This document shows positions 46,880-56,056 of a stretch of DNA of 64,000 nucleotides, in pieces. Source of the stretch: an uncultured Pseudohongiella sp. (lineage in GTDB: Bacteria > Pseudomonadota > Gammaproteobacteria > Pseudomonadales > Pseudohongiellaceae); contig OX638341.1 in NCBI GenBank assembly GCA_951812965.1, forward strand, positions 602,438 to 666,437, given 5' to 3'. Every line of letters starts with the position of its first letter. The first letter of the stretch is position 1. The notes under the pieces are model-generated. The model ran no database searches and was not told where the DNA came from. It was given only the letters and a program-made list of their open reading frames with translations. The translations under genes were made by a program, and so were the position numbers.

Positions 46880-48469
46880 CTACCGCTCGACAGAGTTGTA
46901 CCGGTCGTTCAGATAACGGTCCAGTTCGTCGAGTTGGTCCTTGCGGAAAAAGGATCCCTGACCGACCTCGGCGCCGATGATCTGGTGCTGCTGCGTCTCG
47001 AGTTCATAACCTGGCCAAACCGGTAATCCCGAACGATTGGGATTGCCGGTTGCGGCAAATTGCGTCCAGTAGTCGTTCAGGAGTTTCGCTATGTTCCGAT
47101 CCGTTTCGCTCGCGCCTTCAGGTAGTTCGTCGAATACGTAACGCAGTTCCATGGCATGGGGAGAGCGCTGCGACGGATCGTCCAGATTACGCGTGAACAC
47201 GTACATGAAGCTGTCCGCCGTGGTTTTCGCCATCGCATTCACCACCTCCCTGGTGGGCCTGGCAAACCAGGAGTCGCTGTTGTAGTCGACATCCACGGTC
47301 AGCACGTCCTCATCGGAATCCGCTACATAGTAATCCAGCAAGTTACCCGCGAATTCCCCGAATTCGGCTTCCCTGGCGGCCCGCTGCGCGGCGGCGGTCG
47401 CGAATGAATTCTCCTCGTTGACAAACAGCAGTCCTTCCCCGTCATTGCTGCCGGCCAGCAGGGGCACGACATTGTGGGAACCTTCCGCGAATATTCGCGC
47501 GGGTGAATCGGGGAACATCCAGCCGTCTTCGACCAGCGAGACCTGGTGCTGCAGGTTCAGCACGTCATCGGCCGCGAGCGAACGCATGGTCGCGAGCAAA
47601 TCACCTTCGCCCGCAATGCCCAGTTCATTCAGCTTGGCCGCGATGGCTTGCCGTCCGCGGGATTCCGCGCTGTCCGAGAGGCCGTTATTGCGCTTGAGAT
47701 GGGTCATGTTTCCGGGAGTGATCCAGACACTCTGGCCGATGGCCTTGTGAAACAGTCCCGAGGCCAGCGGAGTCGCCAATAGCGCGTAGACACTGGCGCC
47801 TCCGGCCGACTCGCCGAAAATCGTGACGTTTTCCGGATCACCGCCGAATCCCGCGATGTTGTCCCGCACCCATTCCAGCGCCGCGATGTGGTCGAGAATT
47901 CCGTAATTGCCGGAGACCCCGCGATCTGATTCCGCCGACAGCGCGGGATGAGCCATGAAGCCGAACGCGCCAAGACGATAATTCACCGAAACCAGCACGA
48001 CGCCGTTTTCGGCGAAAGCCTCACCGTCATAAGTGCCGGTTATTCCGGTGCTGAACGAGCCCACGTTGGCCCCCGCGCCGCTGGACCAGCCGCCGCCATG
48101 AATCCAGACCATGACCGGTCGACTTTCGTCCACCGTCTCCGCATCTGTCCAGACATTCAGATAGAGACAGTCTTCGCTCATGAGCGCGGCTGTCCGCTGC
48201 TGCATGCAAACGGGCGCGAAGGAATCCGCTTCGAGCACGCCCTTCCAGGGAATCGGCGGCCGGGGCGCTTGCCAGCGCAGGTCTCCGACGGGCGGCGCCG
48301 CGAACGGTATGCCTCTGAACACCCGGACGCCACTGTCGAGTTCGACTCCTGCCACGAGTCCGGACGTCAGTTCTACCGGCTCCTCGACGGCGTTGGCGCC
48401 GGACTCGGCGAAAGCGAGGAAAACGGTCAATGCAAATGCGAACGGCAGTCTGTTGAATTTCATGCTCAT
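46880..48469 (-). CDS. secreted type-B carboxylesterase
   Basis: 529 residues with a signal peptide (FAFALTVFLAFAESGANA). Alpha/beta-hydrolase of the carboxylesterase-B family: the oxyanion region VMVWIHGGGWSSGAG, the nucleophile elbow GESAGG, the early V-R-V-F-R-G-I-P-F-A-A-P-P pattern and DCLYLNVW are clear. Catalytic Ser is in FGESAGGAS; the acid (in GSNDGEGLLF or nearby) and His (in RSPHAMELRYVF) are expected. It hydrolyses esters in the periplasm. Divergent from a TetR regulator, with a palindrome between, it is the likely regulated target. Confidence 0.92.
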   Translation of the reverse strand: MSMKFNRLPFAFALTVFLAFAESGANAVEEPVELTSGLVAGVELDSGVRVFRGIPFAAPPVGDLRWQAPRPPIPWKGVLEADSFAPVCMQQRTAALMSEDCLYLNVWTDAETVDESRPVMVWIHGGGWSSGAGANVGSFSTGITGTYDGEAFAENGVVLVSVNYRLGAFGFMAHPALSAESDRGVSGNYGILDHIAALEWVRDNIAGFGGDPENVTIFGESAGGASVYALLATPLASGLFHKAIGQSVWITPGNMTHLKRNNGLSDSAESRGRQAIAAKLNELGIAGEGDLLATMRSLAADDVLNLQHQVSLVEDGWMFPDSPARIFAEGSHNVVPLLAGSNDGEGLLFVNEENSFATAAAQRAAREAEFGEFAGNLLDYYVADSDEDVLTVDVDYNSDSWFARPTREVVNAMAKTTADSFMYVFTRNLDDPSQRSPHAMELRYVFDELPEGASETDRNIAKLLNDYWTQFAATGNPNRSGLPVWPGYELETQQHQIIGAEVGQGSFFRKDQLDELDRYLNDRYNSVER

Positions 48470-48574
48470 GGCTCCTGTCGGGCGTATCCGCGCTCAGATA
48501 CGCAAGATCTGGTTTGCAGAGAGTAAGTTAAGCCGGACATGGATTCTCCAGAAGTGTGTACAAAATTTGCTTTT

Positions 48575-48588
48575 CAGTTAATTAACTG
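48575..48588. promoter_or_regulatory. palindromic candidate TetR operator
   Basis: CAGTTAATTAACTG is a perfect 14-bp palindrome, AT-rich, in the 157-bp gap between the divergent esterase and TetR genes. It lies 39 bp before the regulator start. TetR proteins usually bind such sites and control both genes. Confidence 0.6.
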
Positions 48589-48626
48589 TTTAATTTAACC
48601 TCAGCCGTCTGCTTTCGAGGTGAGAA

Positions 48627-49298
48627 ATGACTTCGAGCAATGTCCAGACGAAACACCCGCTTGGCCGACCCCCGGATTCCGCGAGCGACCCTGTCAGCGA
48701 TCGCCTGTTGCACGCGGCGAAAGAATTGTTCAGCAATTACGAATACCGGGCGGTATCCATCCGGCAGATCGCGGCGCTGGCCGGCGTCAATACCGCAATG
48801 GTGCATTACTATTTCGGAGACAAGGCGGGGCTGTACAGAAACATGATGGAGAAAGTCTCCCTTCCCGTCGAGGACGCGCTCAGGAAGATTGCCGCCCGCG
48901 ACGATCTTTCCATCACCGAGTTCATCCGAGTGTGGATGCGGGCGATGTACGACAATCCCTGGTACCCGGTTTTCATACTGAAGGAAGGCGTGCTCGGCCA
49001 GGGTCCGATTCATCAGTTCACCTCGACCAGGCTCGGTGAAGTCATGGCGCCGGCGCTGCGGAAAGCCCTGGAGAACGACCGGCAGAACGGCCGTCTGCGA
49101 AAGGAACTCGATCTGAAACTCGTAGCGATGTCTCTGGTCAGTTTGCAGACCTATCCTTTCCTGGTCAGGCCATTGCTGGAGAAATCCCTGGGAATCTCAT
49201 TTGATCAGGATCAATTCGACACTCTGTGCAATCACACGACCGATATCTTTCTGCATGGCGTGCTCGAATACGAGGAAAAGCCCGGTTCATTGGTCTAG
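48627..49298 (+). CDS. TetR/AcrR-family transcriptional regulator
   Basis: 223 residues. An N-terminal helix-turn-helix domain (about residues 24-70) with A-V-S-I-R-Q-I-A-A-L-A-G-V-N-T-A-M-V-H-Y-Y-F-G-D-K, the family's recognition helix pattern, is followed by an all-helical ligand-binding domain. It probably represses itself and the divergent esterase through the palindrome at 48575-48588. The effector is unknown; it may be linked to the receptor and copper oxygenase next door. Confidence 0.9.
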   Translation: MTSSNVQTKHPLGRPPDSASDPVSDRLLHAAKELFSNYEYRAVSIRQIAALAGVNTAMVHYYFGDKAGLYRNMMEKVSLPVEDALRKIAARDDLSITEFIRVWMRAMYDNPWYPVFILKEGVLGQGPIHQFTSTRLGEVMAPALRKALENDRQNGRLRKELDLKLVAMSLVSLQTYPFLVRPLLEKSLGISFDQDQFDTLCNHTTDIFLHGVLEYEEKPGSLV

Positions 49299-49365
49299 CC
49301 GCCTCGTTTCGAGCGTTTAATTTCTTTCGTTGAGTCGCCGATTTTCCGGTGATACGGTGACTCGC

Positions 49366-50379
49366 ATGATTTCCGCAAAATCCATGTTGCCCGGCATTAT
49401 TCCGTTGCTGGCGCTCGCCTTGGGCGCAGGCGCACAGACCAATTATGAAGTCCCGAAAACCGAATTCGGCCATCCGGATTTTCAGGGAGTCTGGAACTAT
49501 GCCTCGAATACCCCGCTGCAACGCCCGGAAGAATTGGGCGAAAAAGCGTTCTACACACCGGCGGAAATCGCGGAACTGGTGGCAGAAAGGGAAGCCGCGA
49601 TAGCCGCCAACACCGAACGAACCACCGGCGGAGGCAGACCGCAGGCCGGCGTCGGCGGCTATAACGATTTCTGGGTGGAAAGCGCGGGATTGCAGGAGAA
49701 TGTGAGAACTTCCCTGATTACTTATCCCGCGAACGGCCGGTTTCCGCCGCTCGCGGAAGGCGCCGTGGTTCAGGAAAGCGACGCGTCCGGCGTTACCGAG
49801 ATCCCCGGTGAGCGTCCTGTCCTTTTTACCGTTGGCGGAATTTCGAGCGACGGCCCGGAAGACCGGGGCTTGTCGGAACGCTGCCTGGTCGGGTTCAATT
49901 CCGGCGCACCGATCTTTCCCAGCCTGTACAACAACAATATCCAGATTTTCCAGAACCGGGATCATGTCGTGCTGCTCACCGAAATGATCCACGACGCCAG
50001 AATCGTGCTCATTGGCGACCGCCCGGCGCTCGATGACGGCATCCGCTTGTGGACGGGCGATTCCCGCGGCTACTACGAAGGCGATACCCTGGTTGTGGAA
50101 ACCAGGAATTTCAATGCGCTGACCGGCACCTTCATGGAACCGAGAATCGCCTGGGGCAATTCCTACCACAAGGTGCTCACGGAGAAGTTCACCCGCATAT
50201 CTCACGACACCATCGAATACGAATTCACCATCGACGACCCAGCCACATTCAGCGACAAGGTCACGGCGCTGATACCCATGACCAAGGTTGCCGGACACCT
50301 CTACGAATATGCCTGCCACGAAGGCAATTACGGTTTGACGAACATTCTGCGCGGCGCCCGCGCGCAAGAAAACAACTGA
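49366..50379 (+). CDS. secreted protein of unknown function
   Basis: 337 residues from the ATG at 49366. A signal peptide (MLPGIIPLLALALGAGAQT) is followed by segments DFQGVWNYASNTPLQRP, LYNNNIQIFQNRDHVVLLTEMIHDARIV, a GDSRGYYEGDTLVVETRNFN block, and a C-terminal YEYACHEGNYGLTNILRGAR with one conserved-looking Cys and His. This layout is common in secreted proteins of marine and soil bacteria, but no activity is known to me. It follows the TetR gene on the same strand by about 70 bp and may be part of the same regulon. Confidence 0.75.
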   Translation: MISAKSMLPGIIPLLALALGAGAQTNYEVPKTEFGHPDFQGVWNYASNTPLQRPEELGEKAFYTPAEIAELVAEREAAIAANTERTTGGGRPQAGVGGYNDFWVESAGLQENVRTSLITYPANGRFPPLAEGAVVQESDASGVTEIPGERPVLFTVGGISSDGPEDRGLSERCLVGFNSGAPIFPSLYNNNIQIFQNRDHVVLLTEMIHDARIVLIGDRPALDDGIRLWTGDSRGYYEGDTLVVETRNFNALTGTFMEPRIAWGNSYHKVLTEKFTRISHDTIEYEFTIDDPATFSDKVTALIPMTKVAGHLYEYACHEGNYGLTNILRGARAQENN

Positions 50380-50429
50380 GCCACTTGCCGATTCCGGCCG
50401 ATTGCCGCCCACCCGCCAGCGGTTGTGCA

Positions 50430-50530
50430 CATGTTCAAATACATGTGAGATCGTAGGGGCGAGGCATGCCTCGCCCGCGAACGGCCCCGAAACCGTGCAA
50501 CTGACGGGCGAGGCATGCCTCGCCCCTACC
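50430..50530. repeat. paired palindrome element
   Basis: GGGCGAGGCATGCCTCGCCC at 50457-50476 and 50506-50525, with a spacer that includes CGAACGGCCCCGAAACCGTG. The left flank (TTCAAATACATGTGAGATCG) resembles the one at 28.2 kb. Confidence 0.86.
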
Positions 50531-50609
50531 GGTCCCGCACACGGGTTGTTGCGAAATGCGGGGCGGTGTTTTAACCTACGCTCGACTCATTCCGATGTAA
50601 CGGAGGCGA

Positions 50610-51203
50610 ATGCAACCCGTGAATCCTCAACTCACCCGACGACGCTTTATCAAAGGCGTAATTGCCTCGGGCGCCGTGGCAGGCACGACCTCGCTGTGGT
50701 ACGCAGCGAACGGCCAGTCCCGCCCCGCCGGGGCCGTGGAGCGCATGATCCGGCTCAACGTCAACGGCCAGGACCGCACCGTCGATGTGGCGCCCCAGGA
50801 AACCCTGGCGTCCACGTTGCGCTACAAACTGGGACTCACCGGCACCAAGCTCGGATGCAACCGCGGCGAATGCGGCGCCTGCACCGTGCTGGTGGACGAT
50901 ATTCCCACTTATGCCTGTTCCGTTCTTACGCATTCCTTCAAGAACGGACGCATCGAAACCGTGGAGGGGCTGGAAGCGCCCGACGGCACGCTGCATCCGG
51001 TGCAGCAGGGGTTCGTCGACGCGCTCGGTCCTCAATGCGGCTATTGCACGCCGGGCCAGGTAATGGCGGCGGTCGGACTGCTGCGGGCAAACCCGAATCC
51101 CACCCGGGAAGAAGCGCGGATGGGCTTGGCGGGCAATATCTGCCGCTGCGGCTCCTACGACTCTTACCTCGACGGCGTCATGCGCGCCGCTGAAATAGGA
51201 TAA
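50610..51203 (+). CDS. Tat-exported [2Fe-2S] subunit of a molybdenum hydroxylase
   Basis: 197 residues. A twin-arginine signal T-R10-R11-R12-F-I-K precedes a hydrophobic stretch and a Gln/Ala cut region. The plant-type [2Fe-2S] site is C83, C88, C91 and C103, and the second cluster is C143, C146, C178 and C180 (CGYCTPG, CRCGSY). This is the iron-sulfur subunit of the xanthine-dehydrogenase/aldehyde-oxidase family and resembles PaoA of E. coli. Starts 5 bp before the large-subunit gene; the complex is expected in the periplasm, all subunits carried by this Tat signal. Confidence 0.92.
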   Translation: MQPVNPQLTRRRFIKGVIASGAVAGTTSLWYAANGQSRPAGAVERMIRLNVNGQDRTVDVAPQETLASTLRYKLGLTGTKLGCNRGECGACTVLVDDIPTYACSVLTHSFKNGRIETVEGLEAPDGTLHPVQQGFVDALGPQCGYCTPGQVMAAVGLLRANPNPTREEARMGLAGNICRCGSYDSYLDGVMRAAEIG

Positions 51204-51208
51204 TCATC

Positions 51209-53650
51209 ATGGCCTATATGCATATCGGAAAAGACTTCGTTCCGCCGGACGTGATCGGCAAGGTCACCGGACGGATCAAATATGCGGAAGACTATACCCG
51301 CGAGGGCATGGTCTACGCCCGCCTGCTCACCAGCCCCATTCCCCATGCGCGCGTACTCGATATCGACGCCTCCGAAGCGCTGGCGATGGAAGGTGTGTTC
51401 GGCATTCTGACGGCTGATGAGGTTTATCCCGACGGTGAACCCCAATCCACGGGTCTGAAGATCCTGACCAACGAACCGACCCTGGTCGGCGAGCCGATCC
51501 TGGCGCTGGCCGCGGTCGACGAAAAGACCGCCGAATCCGCGATTGCCGCTATCAATGTGACTTTCGAACGGCTGCCTTTCGTACTCGATCCGCTCGACAG
51601 CTTGCAGGAAGGCGGCCCGAACGCTTTCGTCGGCGGCAATACTTTCGGTCAGCAAGGGTTCACTGAAGCGAAGTGGTCTTCGGACCAGGTGGCCAGTTTC
51701 CGCGCGGGCAACGCCCCGGCGGAAGATGCGCCTACCACTGGCCCGATTCCCACCTTCTCCATCGGCGATCTCGAAGCCGGATTCGCCGCCGCCGAAGACG
51801 GCTTCGTCTACGAAGGCAGCTTCACCACGGCCGGGTATCCGCACCATTCCATGGAGCCGCGCAGCGCCATGGCCTACTGGGAAGACGGCAAGCTCTACCT
51901 GCATGGCACTTCCCAGAGCCTGACCGCGCTCGCCAACGACATGGCGGGCATCATCGGCGTCGCGAAGGAAGACCTGGTCTTCATCAACGCGGCCACCGGC
52001 GGCGGCTTCGGCCAGCGCGCCCGGGCCGGCAGCATTCCGAGCATGGCGATTCCCGCCAAGATGTCGCAAAAGCTGAACCGCCCGGTGATGATGCGCATCA
52101 CCCGCGAGGAAGAGTTTACCATCGGCGGCGCCCGCCAGGGTTTCCAGGGCTGGATCAAGGTCGGTTTCCGGCCGGACGGCGTGATGTCCGCCTGCGACAT
52201 ATTCGTCGTGTCCGATAACGGCGGCAAGGGAGGAGGCGCGGACGCCTTCTCCGCGGCGGATTGCATCAGCATCCTGTACCAGACCGAAGCAGTGCGCTTC
52301 CGCGGCGCCTCGGTCGCCACCAATACCGCCCATCGCGGTGCCCAGCGCGGCCCGGGTCAGAACCAGATCGCGCCGATCATCTCCCCTATCATGGATGTGG
52401 CGGCGGATGCGCTCGGCATGAGCCGGCTCGATATCCGCGTGGTCAACTCGGCCCAGACCGGCGACGTCGGCGGTCCCCAGGGAACGCCGCTGACCAGCGC
52501 CTACATGCCGGAAGCGCTGCGGCAGGCCGCGGACGCCTTCGATTGGGAAGGACGGGAGACGCGCCGCCGCCAGCGCAGCGGCAGCAAGGTGACCGGCCTC
52601 GGCATCGGCCAGGGCTATCACAACGCTGGCCGCAGCGGCATGGACGGTATCGTCATGATGGGCGCCGACGGCAGGCTCAAGATCCATAGCGGGGTCGGCA
52701 ACCTGGGAACTTATTCCTACGCCGCCACCTCGCGAGCCGCGGCCGAAGTGCTGAAGATGCCATGGGATCGCTGTGACATCGTCACCGGGCGCACCGACAA
52801 TCATCTACCCATCACTTCACCGCAGGACGGCAGCAACTCCATCTTCACCAATACCCGCACCTGTTACGGCGCGGCCATGGACATGGTGGCGAAGATGAAG
52901 GAAATCGCCGCGGCCGACCTTGGCGGGGAGCCGGCGGATTACGACATTTCCGAGGAGCGGGTGCACCAGATCGCCGACGGCAGCGTCGGCATGACTTACG
53001 CCGAAGTCGCCCAGCGGGCGATGGAACTCGGCGGCAAGTACACCGGCGAAGCGGAGTTGCCCGAAGAATTGCACGAGTGGACGCAAATCGCCGCCTCTCG
53101 CCTGGCCGGTTCAGCCTTCATGGGCATCTATCACGACCCGGCCCATTCGAACAATCCGCCCGGATTCACCGTAACCTGCACCGAGATCGAACTCGATCTC
53201 GAAACCGGCAAGTACGAAATCCTCGACATGGTCAGCATCGGCGAATGCGGCACCGTGGTGCATCCGCAAGGGCTGAAGAATCAGCTCGTCGGCGGGGCGG
53301 TCTGGGGAATCGGCCTGTCGGCGCTGGAGAGGCACCTGTACGATCCGCAGAACGGATTGCCCGCCAGCACCGGATACTGGCAAAGCAAGGTTCCCACCTA
53401 TCTCGACACTCCGGTCAAGATCGACACCGGCTGGGTGGACCTCCCCGACCCGGAAAACCCGGTCGGCGCCCGCGGCATCGGCGAGCCTTCCCAGGGCTCG
53501 GTGTCGGCCGCCTTGACCGCCGCAATCACGGACGCGCTCGACGGACACATCTTCGGCGCGGCCCCGATTACGACGGACATGATAATTAACCACATCGCAG
53601 GCACGCAGGAAGATGCGGTAGCCCTTGCCCAGAATAATTTCCGAGGTTGA
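51209..53650 (+). CDS. molybdenum-cofactor subunit of xanthine-dehydrogenase family
   Basis: 813 residues. The N-terminal domain (VTGRIKYAEDYTREGMVYARLLTSPIPHARV) and the Moco-binding segments (GGGFGQRARAG, RGAQRGPGQNQ, GMDGIVMM) match the large subunit of the family. The base Glu of the active site is E759 in RGIGEPSQGS. It lacks its own signal peptide, as expected if exported with the [2Fe-2S] subunit. Substrate (aldehyde, purine or N-heterocycle) cannot be inferred from sequence alone. Operon order here is Fe-S, Moco, FAD and cytochrome b. Confidence 0.92.
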   Translation: MAYMHIGKDFVPPDVIGKVTGRIKYAEDYTREGMVYARLLTSPIPHARVLDIDASEALAMEGVFGILTADEVYPDGEPQSTGLKILTNEPTLVGEPILALAAVDEKTAESAIAAINVTFERLPFVLDPLDSLQEGGPNAFVGGNTFGQQGFTEAKWSSDQVASFRAGNAPAEDAPTTGPIPTFSIGDLEAGFAAAEDGFVYEGSFTTAGYPHHSMEPRSAMAYWEDGKLYLHGTSQSLTALANDMAGIIGVAKEDLVFINAATGGGFGQRARAGSIPSMAIPAKMSQKLNRPVMMRITREEEFTIGGARQGFQGWIKVGFRPDGVMSACDIFVVSDNGGKGGGADAFSAADCISILYQTEAVRFRGASVATNTAHRGAQRGPGQNQIAPIISPIMDVAADALGMSRLDIRVVNSAQTGDVGGPQGTPLTSAYMPEALRQAADAFDWEGRETRRRQRSGSKVTGLGIGQGYHNAGRSGMDGIVMMGADGRLKIHSGVGNLGTYSYAATSRAAAEVLKMPWDRCDIVTGRTDNHLPITSPQDGSNSIFTNTRTCYGAAMDMVAKMKEIAAADLGGEPADYDISEERVHQIADGSVGMTYAEVAQRAMELGGKYTGEAELPEELHEWTQIAASRLAGSAFMGIYHDPAHSNNPPGFTVTCTEIELDLETGKYEILDMVSIGECGTVVHPQGLKNQLVGGAVWGIGLSALERHLYDPQNGLPASTGYWQSKVPTYLDTPVKIDTGWVDLPDPENPVGARGIGEPSQGSVSAALTAAITDALDGHIFGAAPITTDMIINHIAGTQEDAVALAQNNFRG

Positions 53651-53651
53651 C

Positions 53652-54647
53652 ATGGTAGCCACATCTCATGACGTAATGCCCGACATTGAGCTTTATCAGC
53701 CCGCTGATGAAGCGAACGCGCTCGAACTGGCGGATACGCTCGGTTCCGACGGCTGGCTGCTCGGCGGCGGACAGGACACTTACGGCTGGTTGAAAGACCG
53801 CAACAAGTCTCCTTCCGCGATGATCGAACTGACCGGGATCGACGCCTGGAAAGGGGTATCCGAAACCGGTGACGGGATCGAAATCGGGGCGGTGACGACT
53901 CTGACCGAAATCGCCGAGCACTCACTGATCCAGTCGCGCTTCGCCCTGCTGGCGACCGCCGCCGGGCAGGTGGCGAGCCCACAGATTCGCAATGTCGGAA
54001 CCCTGGGCGGCAACCTGATTCAGGACACCCGCTGCTGGTATTACCGCCGTGGCCTCAGTTGCTATCGCGCGGGCGGCAACATCTGTTACGCCGACTCGCC
54101 CGAAGGACTCAACCGCGAACATGCGCTGTTCGGCTCCAGCCGCTGCGTGGCGGTGAGCCCTTCCGATACGGCGCCGGCGCTGGTGGCCCTGGACGCCACC
54201 ATGGTGGTGAGCAGCGCGAGCGGGCAGCGACTGATCGCGGCCGAAGACTTTTTCGTCGGACCCGCGCGGGACATCCTCAACATGACCGTGCTCAACGAAG
54301 GCGAGATCCTCACCGCGGTGCGCATCCCCAACACCTGGGCCAATGCGGAGTACTACTTCGAGAAAGTGGCCGACCGCAATGTCTGGGATTTCGCCCTGGT
54401 CAACATCGCCTCGGCGATGCGGGTCGAAAACGGCGTGATCCAGGATGCGCGCATGGCCTGCGGAGCGGTGGAATGCGTTCCCCGCCGGCTGACGCAAGTC
54501 GAGAACATGTTGCGCGGCCAGGCCCGGTCCGAGGATCTCGGCGCCGAGGCCGGAGAACTTGCCGTGCAAGGGGCGCGGCCTTTGAATTACAACCATTTCA
54601 AAGTGCCCTTGATGGCGAACCTGGTGAAGCGGGCGGTCCGAGCCTGA
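53652..54647 (+). CDS. FAD subunit with [4Fe-4S] site
   Basis: 331 residues from the ATG at 53652, one base after the previous stop. The FAD-binding region includes W-L-L-G-G-G-Q-D-T and V-G-T-L-G-G-N-L. A Cys-rich insert with C128, C137, C145 and C165 matches the pattern that holds a [4Fe-4S] cluster in 4-hydroxybenzoyl-CoA reductase and PaoB. The C-terminal CO-dehydrogenase flavoprotein domain follows. It moves electrons from the Fe-S subunit to the next carrier, probably the cytochrome b encoded next. Confidence 0.9.
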   Translation: MVATSHDVMPDIELYQPADEANALELADTLGSDGWLLGGGQDTYGWLKDRNKSPSAMIELTGIDAWKGVSETGDGIEIGAVTTLTEIAEHSLIQSRFALLATAAGQVASPQIRNVGTLGGNLIQDTRCWYYRRGLSCYRAGGNICYADSPEGLNREHALFGSSRCVAVSPSDTAPALVALDATMVVSSASGQRLIAAEDFFVGPARDILNMTVLNEGEILTAVRIPNTWANAEYYFEKVADRNVWDFALVNIASAMRVENGVIQDARMACGAVECVPRRLTQVENMLRGQARSEDLGAEAGELAVQGARPLNYNHFKVPLMANLVKRAVRA

Positions 54648-54702
54648 TTTTCGGGCCGCGGCCGAGCCGACAATATTCGAAAATTCGAAGAGGTCTACTG
54701 TT

Positions 54703-55473
54703 GTGGAAGAAGGAATAGTGCGCTATCGGCGGGACGTATGGGGTGAAGAAGTCATCCTTGGCGTCTCGTGGGATTTGCTCTGGGTGGTCGCGGTTGCCGT
54801 GCTGGTGCTGCTGGCTGCTCACGCCATCGTCATGGCCGTGCTTGTCAACCGCAAGATGGACAAGCCAAGCGCCGACGGCCGCCGCGTGTTGCGGCATGAA
54901 ACCATCGACCGGTGGTTCCACTGGATCATGGCGGTCAGCATCCTATTGCTGATCTTCACTGGTGTCGCTCCCATCATCGGCCTGCGCGTTGCCTGGCTGG
55001 AAATCCACTGGATTTCCGGGTTGATCCTGACTTTCGTGGTTGTTTTCCACATCATCCGATCCCTGTTCTGGCAGGATTTCAAGTCGATGATCCTGGGGCC
55101 GCGCGATTTCGGCGAGCCATTCGATTCGGCGAAGAAGCCCGGCAAGTACTCGTTCGAGCAAAAAGGCATGCACTGGGCGGTGACTATCGTGGCGCTGACC
55201 GTGATCGTGACCGGCATCCTCATGTTTGTGCAAATCGACACGCCGTTCTGGGACCGCACCAACAGCATGCCGGAAGACCAGCTTGGTCTGGTATTCCTGC
55301 TACACGGCCTGTCCACCCTGGCGCTGGTGGCCCTGGCGGCTTCGCATATGTACTTTGCCCTGCGGCCGGAGAAGATTTTCTACACCCGGTCCATGCTTAC
55401 CGGCTGGATCTCCGAGGAGGAGATGGCGGCAAACCACGACACCACCCGCTGGTCTCCGAAAGAAGCCGATTGA
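54703..55473 (+). CDS. membrane cytochrome b (di-haem, FdnI/CybB-like)
   Basis: 256 residues from a GTG. Five hydrophobic helices include the His-bearing ones HETIDRWFHWIMAVS, LEIHWISGLILTFVVVFHII, GMHWAVTIVALTVIVTG and LHGLSTLALVALAASHMYFAL, enough to bind two haems b. It resembles the gamma subunit of formate dehydrogenase and cytochrome b561. Position after the FAD subunit makes it the likely link that puts electrons from the periplasmic hydroxylase into the quinone pool. Confidence 0.82.
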   Translation: MEEGIVRYRRDVWGEEVILGVSWDLLWVVAVAVLVLLAAHAIVMAVLVNRKMDKPSADGRRVLRHETIDRWFHWIMAVSILLLIFTGVAPIIGLRVAWLEIHWISGLILTFVVVFHIIRSLFWQDFKSMILGPRDFGEPFDSAKKPGKYSFEQKGMHWAVTIVALTVIVTGILMFVQIDTPFWDRTNSMPEDQLGLVFLLHGLSTLALVALAASHMYFALRPEKIFYTRSMLTGWISEEEMAANHDTTRWSPKEAD

Positions 55474-55547
55474 TACCTGCGAACTGCATGGATGCCCTTG
55501 CCCGTCATTCTTCGCGTAGCGAAGCAAAGTCGCAGAATCTCCTTCAT

Positions 55548-55572
55548 CAGCCCCAATCCGGGATTGGGGCTG
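55548..55572. terminator. hairpin after cytochrome b gene
   Basis: CAGCCCCAATC-CGG-GATTGGGGCTG has a perfect 11-bp stem. It is preceded by a partial copy of the repeat seen at 18.4-18.6 kb. No T-run follows; it may end the molybdenum-hydroxylase operon or be a REP-like element. Confidence 0.5.
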
Positions 55573-55618
55573 AAGTTATTGTCTGCAAGAAAACCGCCGG
55601 AAGCAAAAGGTTCCCACT

Positions 55619-56029
55619 GTGAGCAAACTCGAAGACGATATCGAAACGATAGAAGCCGGCTATGAATTCCTGCTGGCCTACGCCGCCCAGGGCCGCCCGG
55701 CTCAGGCGGAAACCGGCCCGGGGCCCCATGCCCGGCCCACGATCGAAGGCATGAGCAAGGCCGTGCAAAGCCTGCAGGACGCCCTGGGCGATTCCGACAA
55801 GGAATTCGAACGCGTCATCGCCGAGGACTGCGCCAAGGCCGGCGCCGCGATGCGCTTCATCCTCGCACAGGACAAGATCGGCTCGGAGATGGTCGACAAC
55901 CTGAACGCTTCGATCCACCTGCGCGCGGTGCTGACCGACCTGTTCCTCTATAGTGAAGTGCTCAGGCCGCTGCCCCTCGACACCGCCCAGGGCAACGTCC
56001 AGACCTTCGATCCTTCTTCCACGAATTGA
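55619..56029 (+). CDS. small helical protein of unknown function
   Basis: 136 residues from a GTG. Mainly alpha-helical, with IETIEAGYEFLLAYAAQG, then SKAVQSLQDALGDSDKEFERVIAEDC and a final LRAVLTDLFLYSEVLRPLP. There is no signal or membrane helix. Two Asp/Glu-rich helices and a single Cys are the only marked points. I do not recognise the family. It stands alone between the hairpin at 55548 and the Fic-like gene. Confidence 0.55.
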   Translation: MSKLEDDIETIEAGYEFLLAYAAQGRPAQAETGPGPHARPTIEGMSKAVQSLQDALGDSDKEFERVIAEDCAKAGAAMRFILAQDKIGSEMVDNLNASIHLRAVLTDLFLYSEVLRPLPLDTAQGNVQTFDPSSTN

Positions 56030-56056
56030 CCGGATTATTGCGCATATAATCTTATA

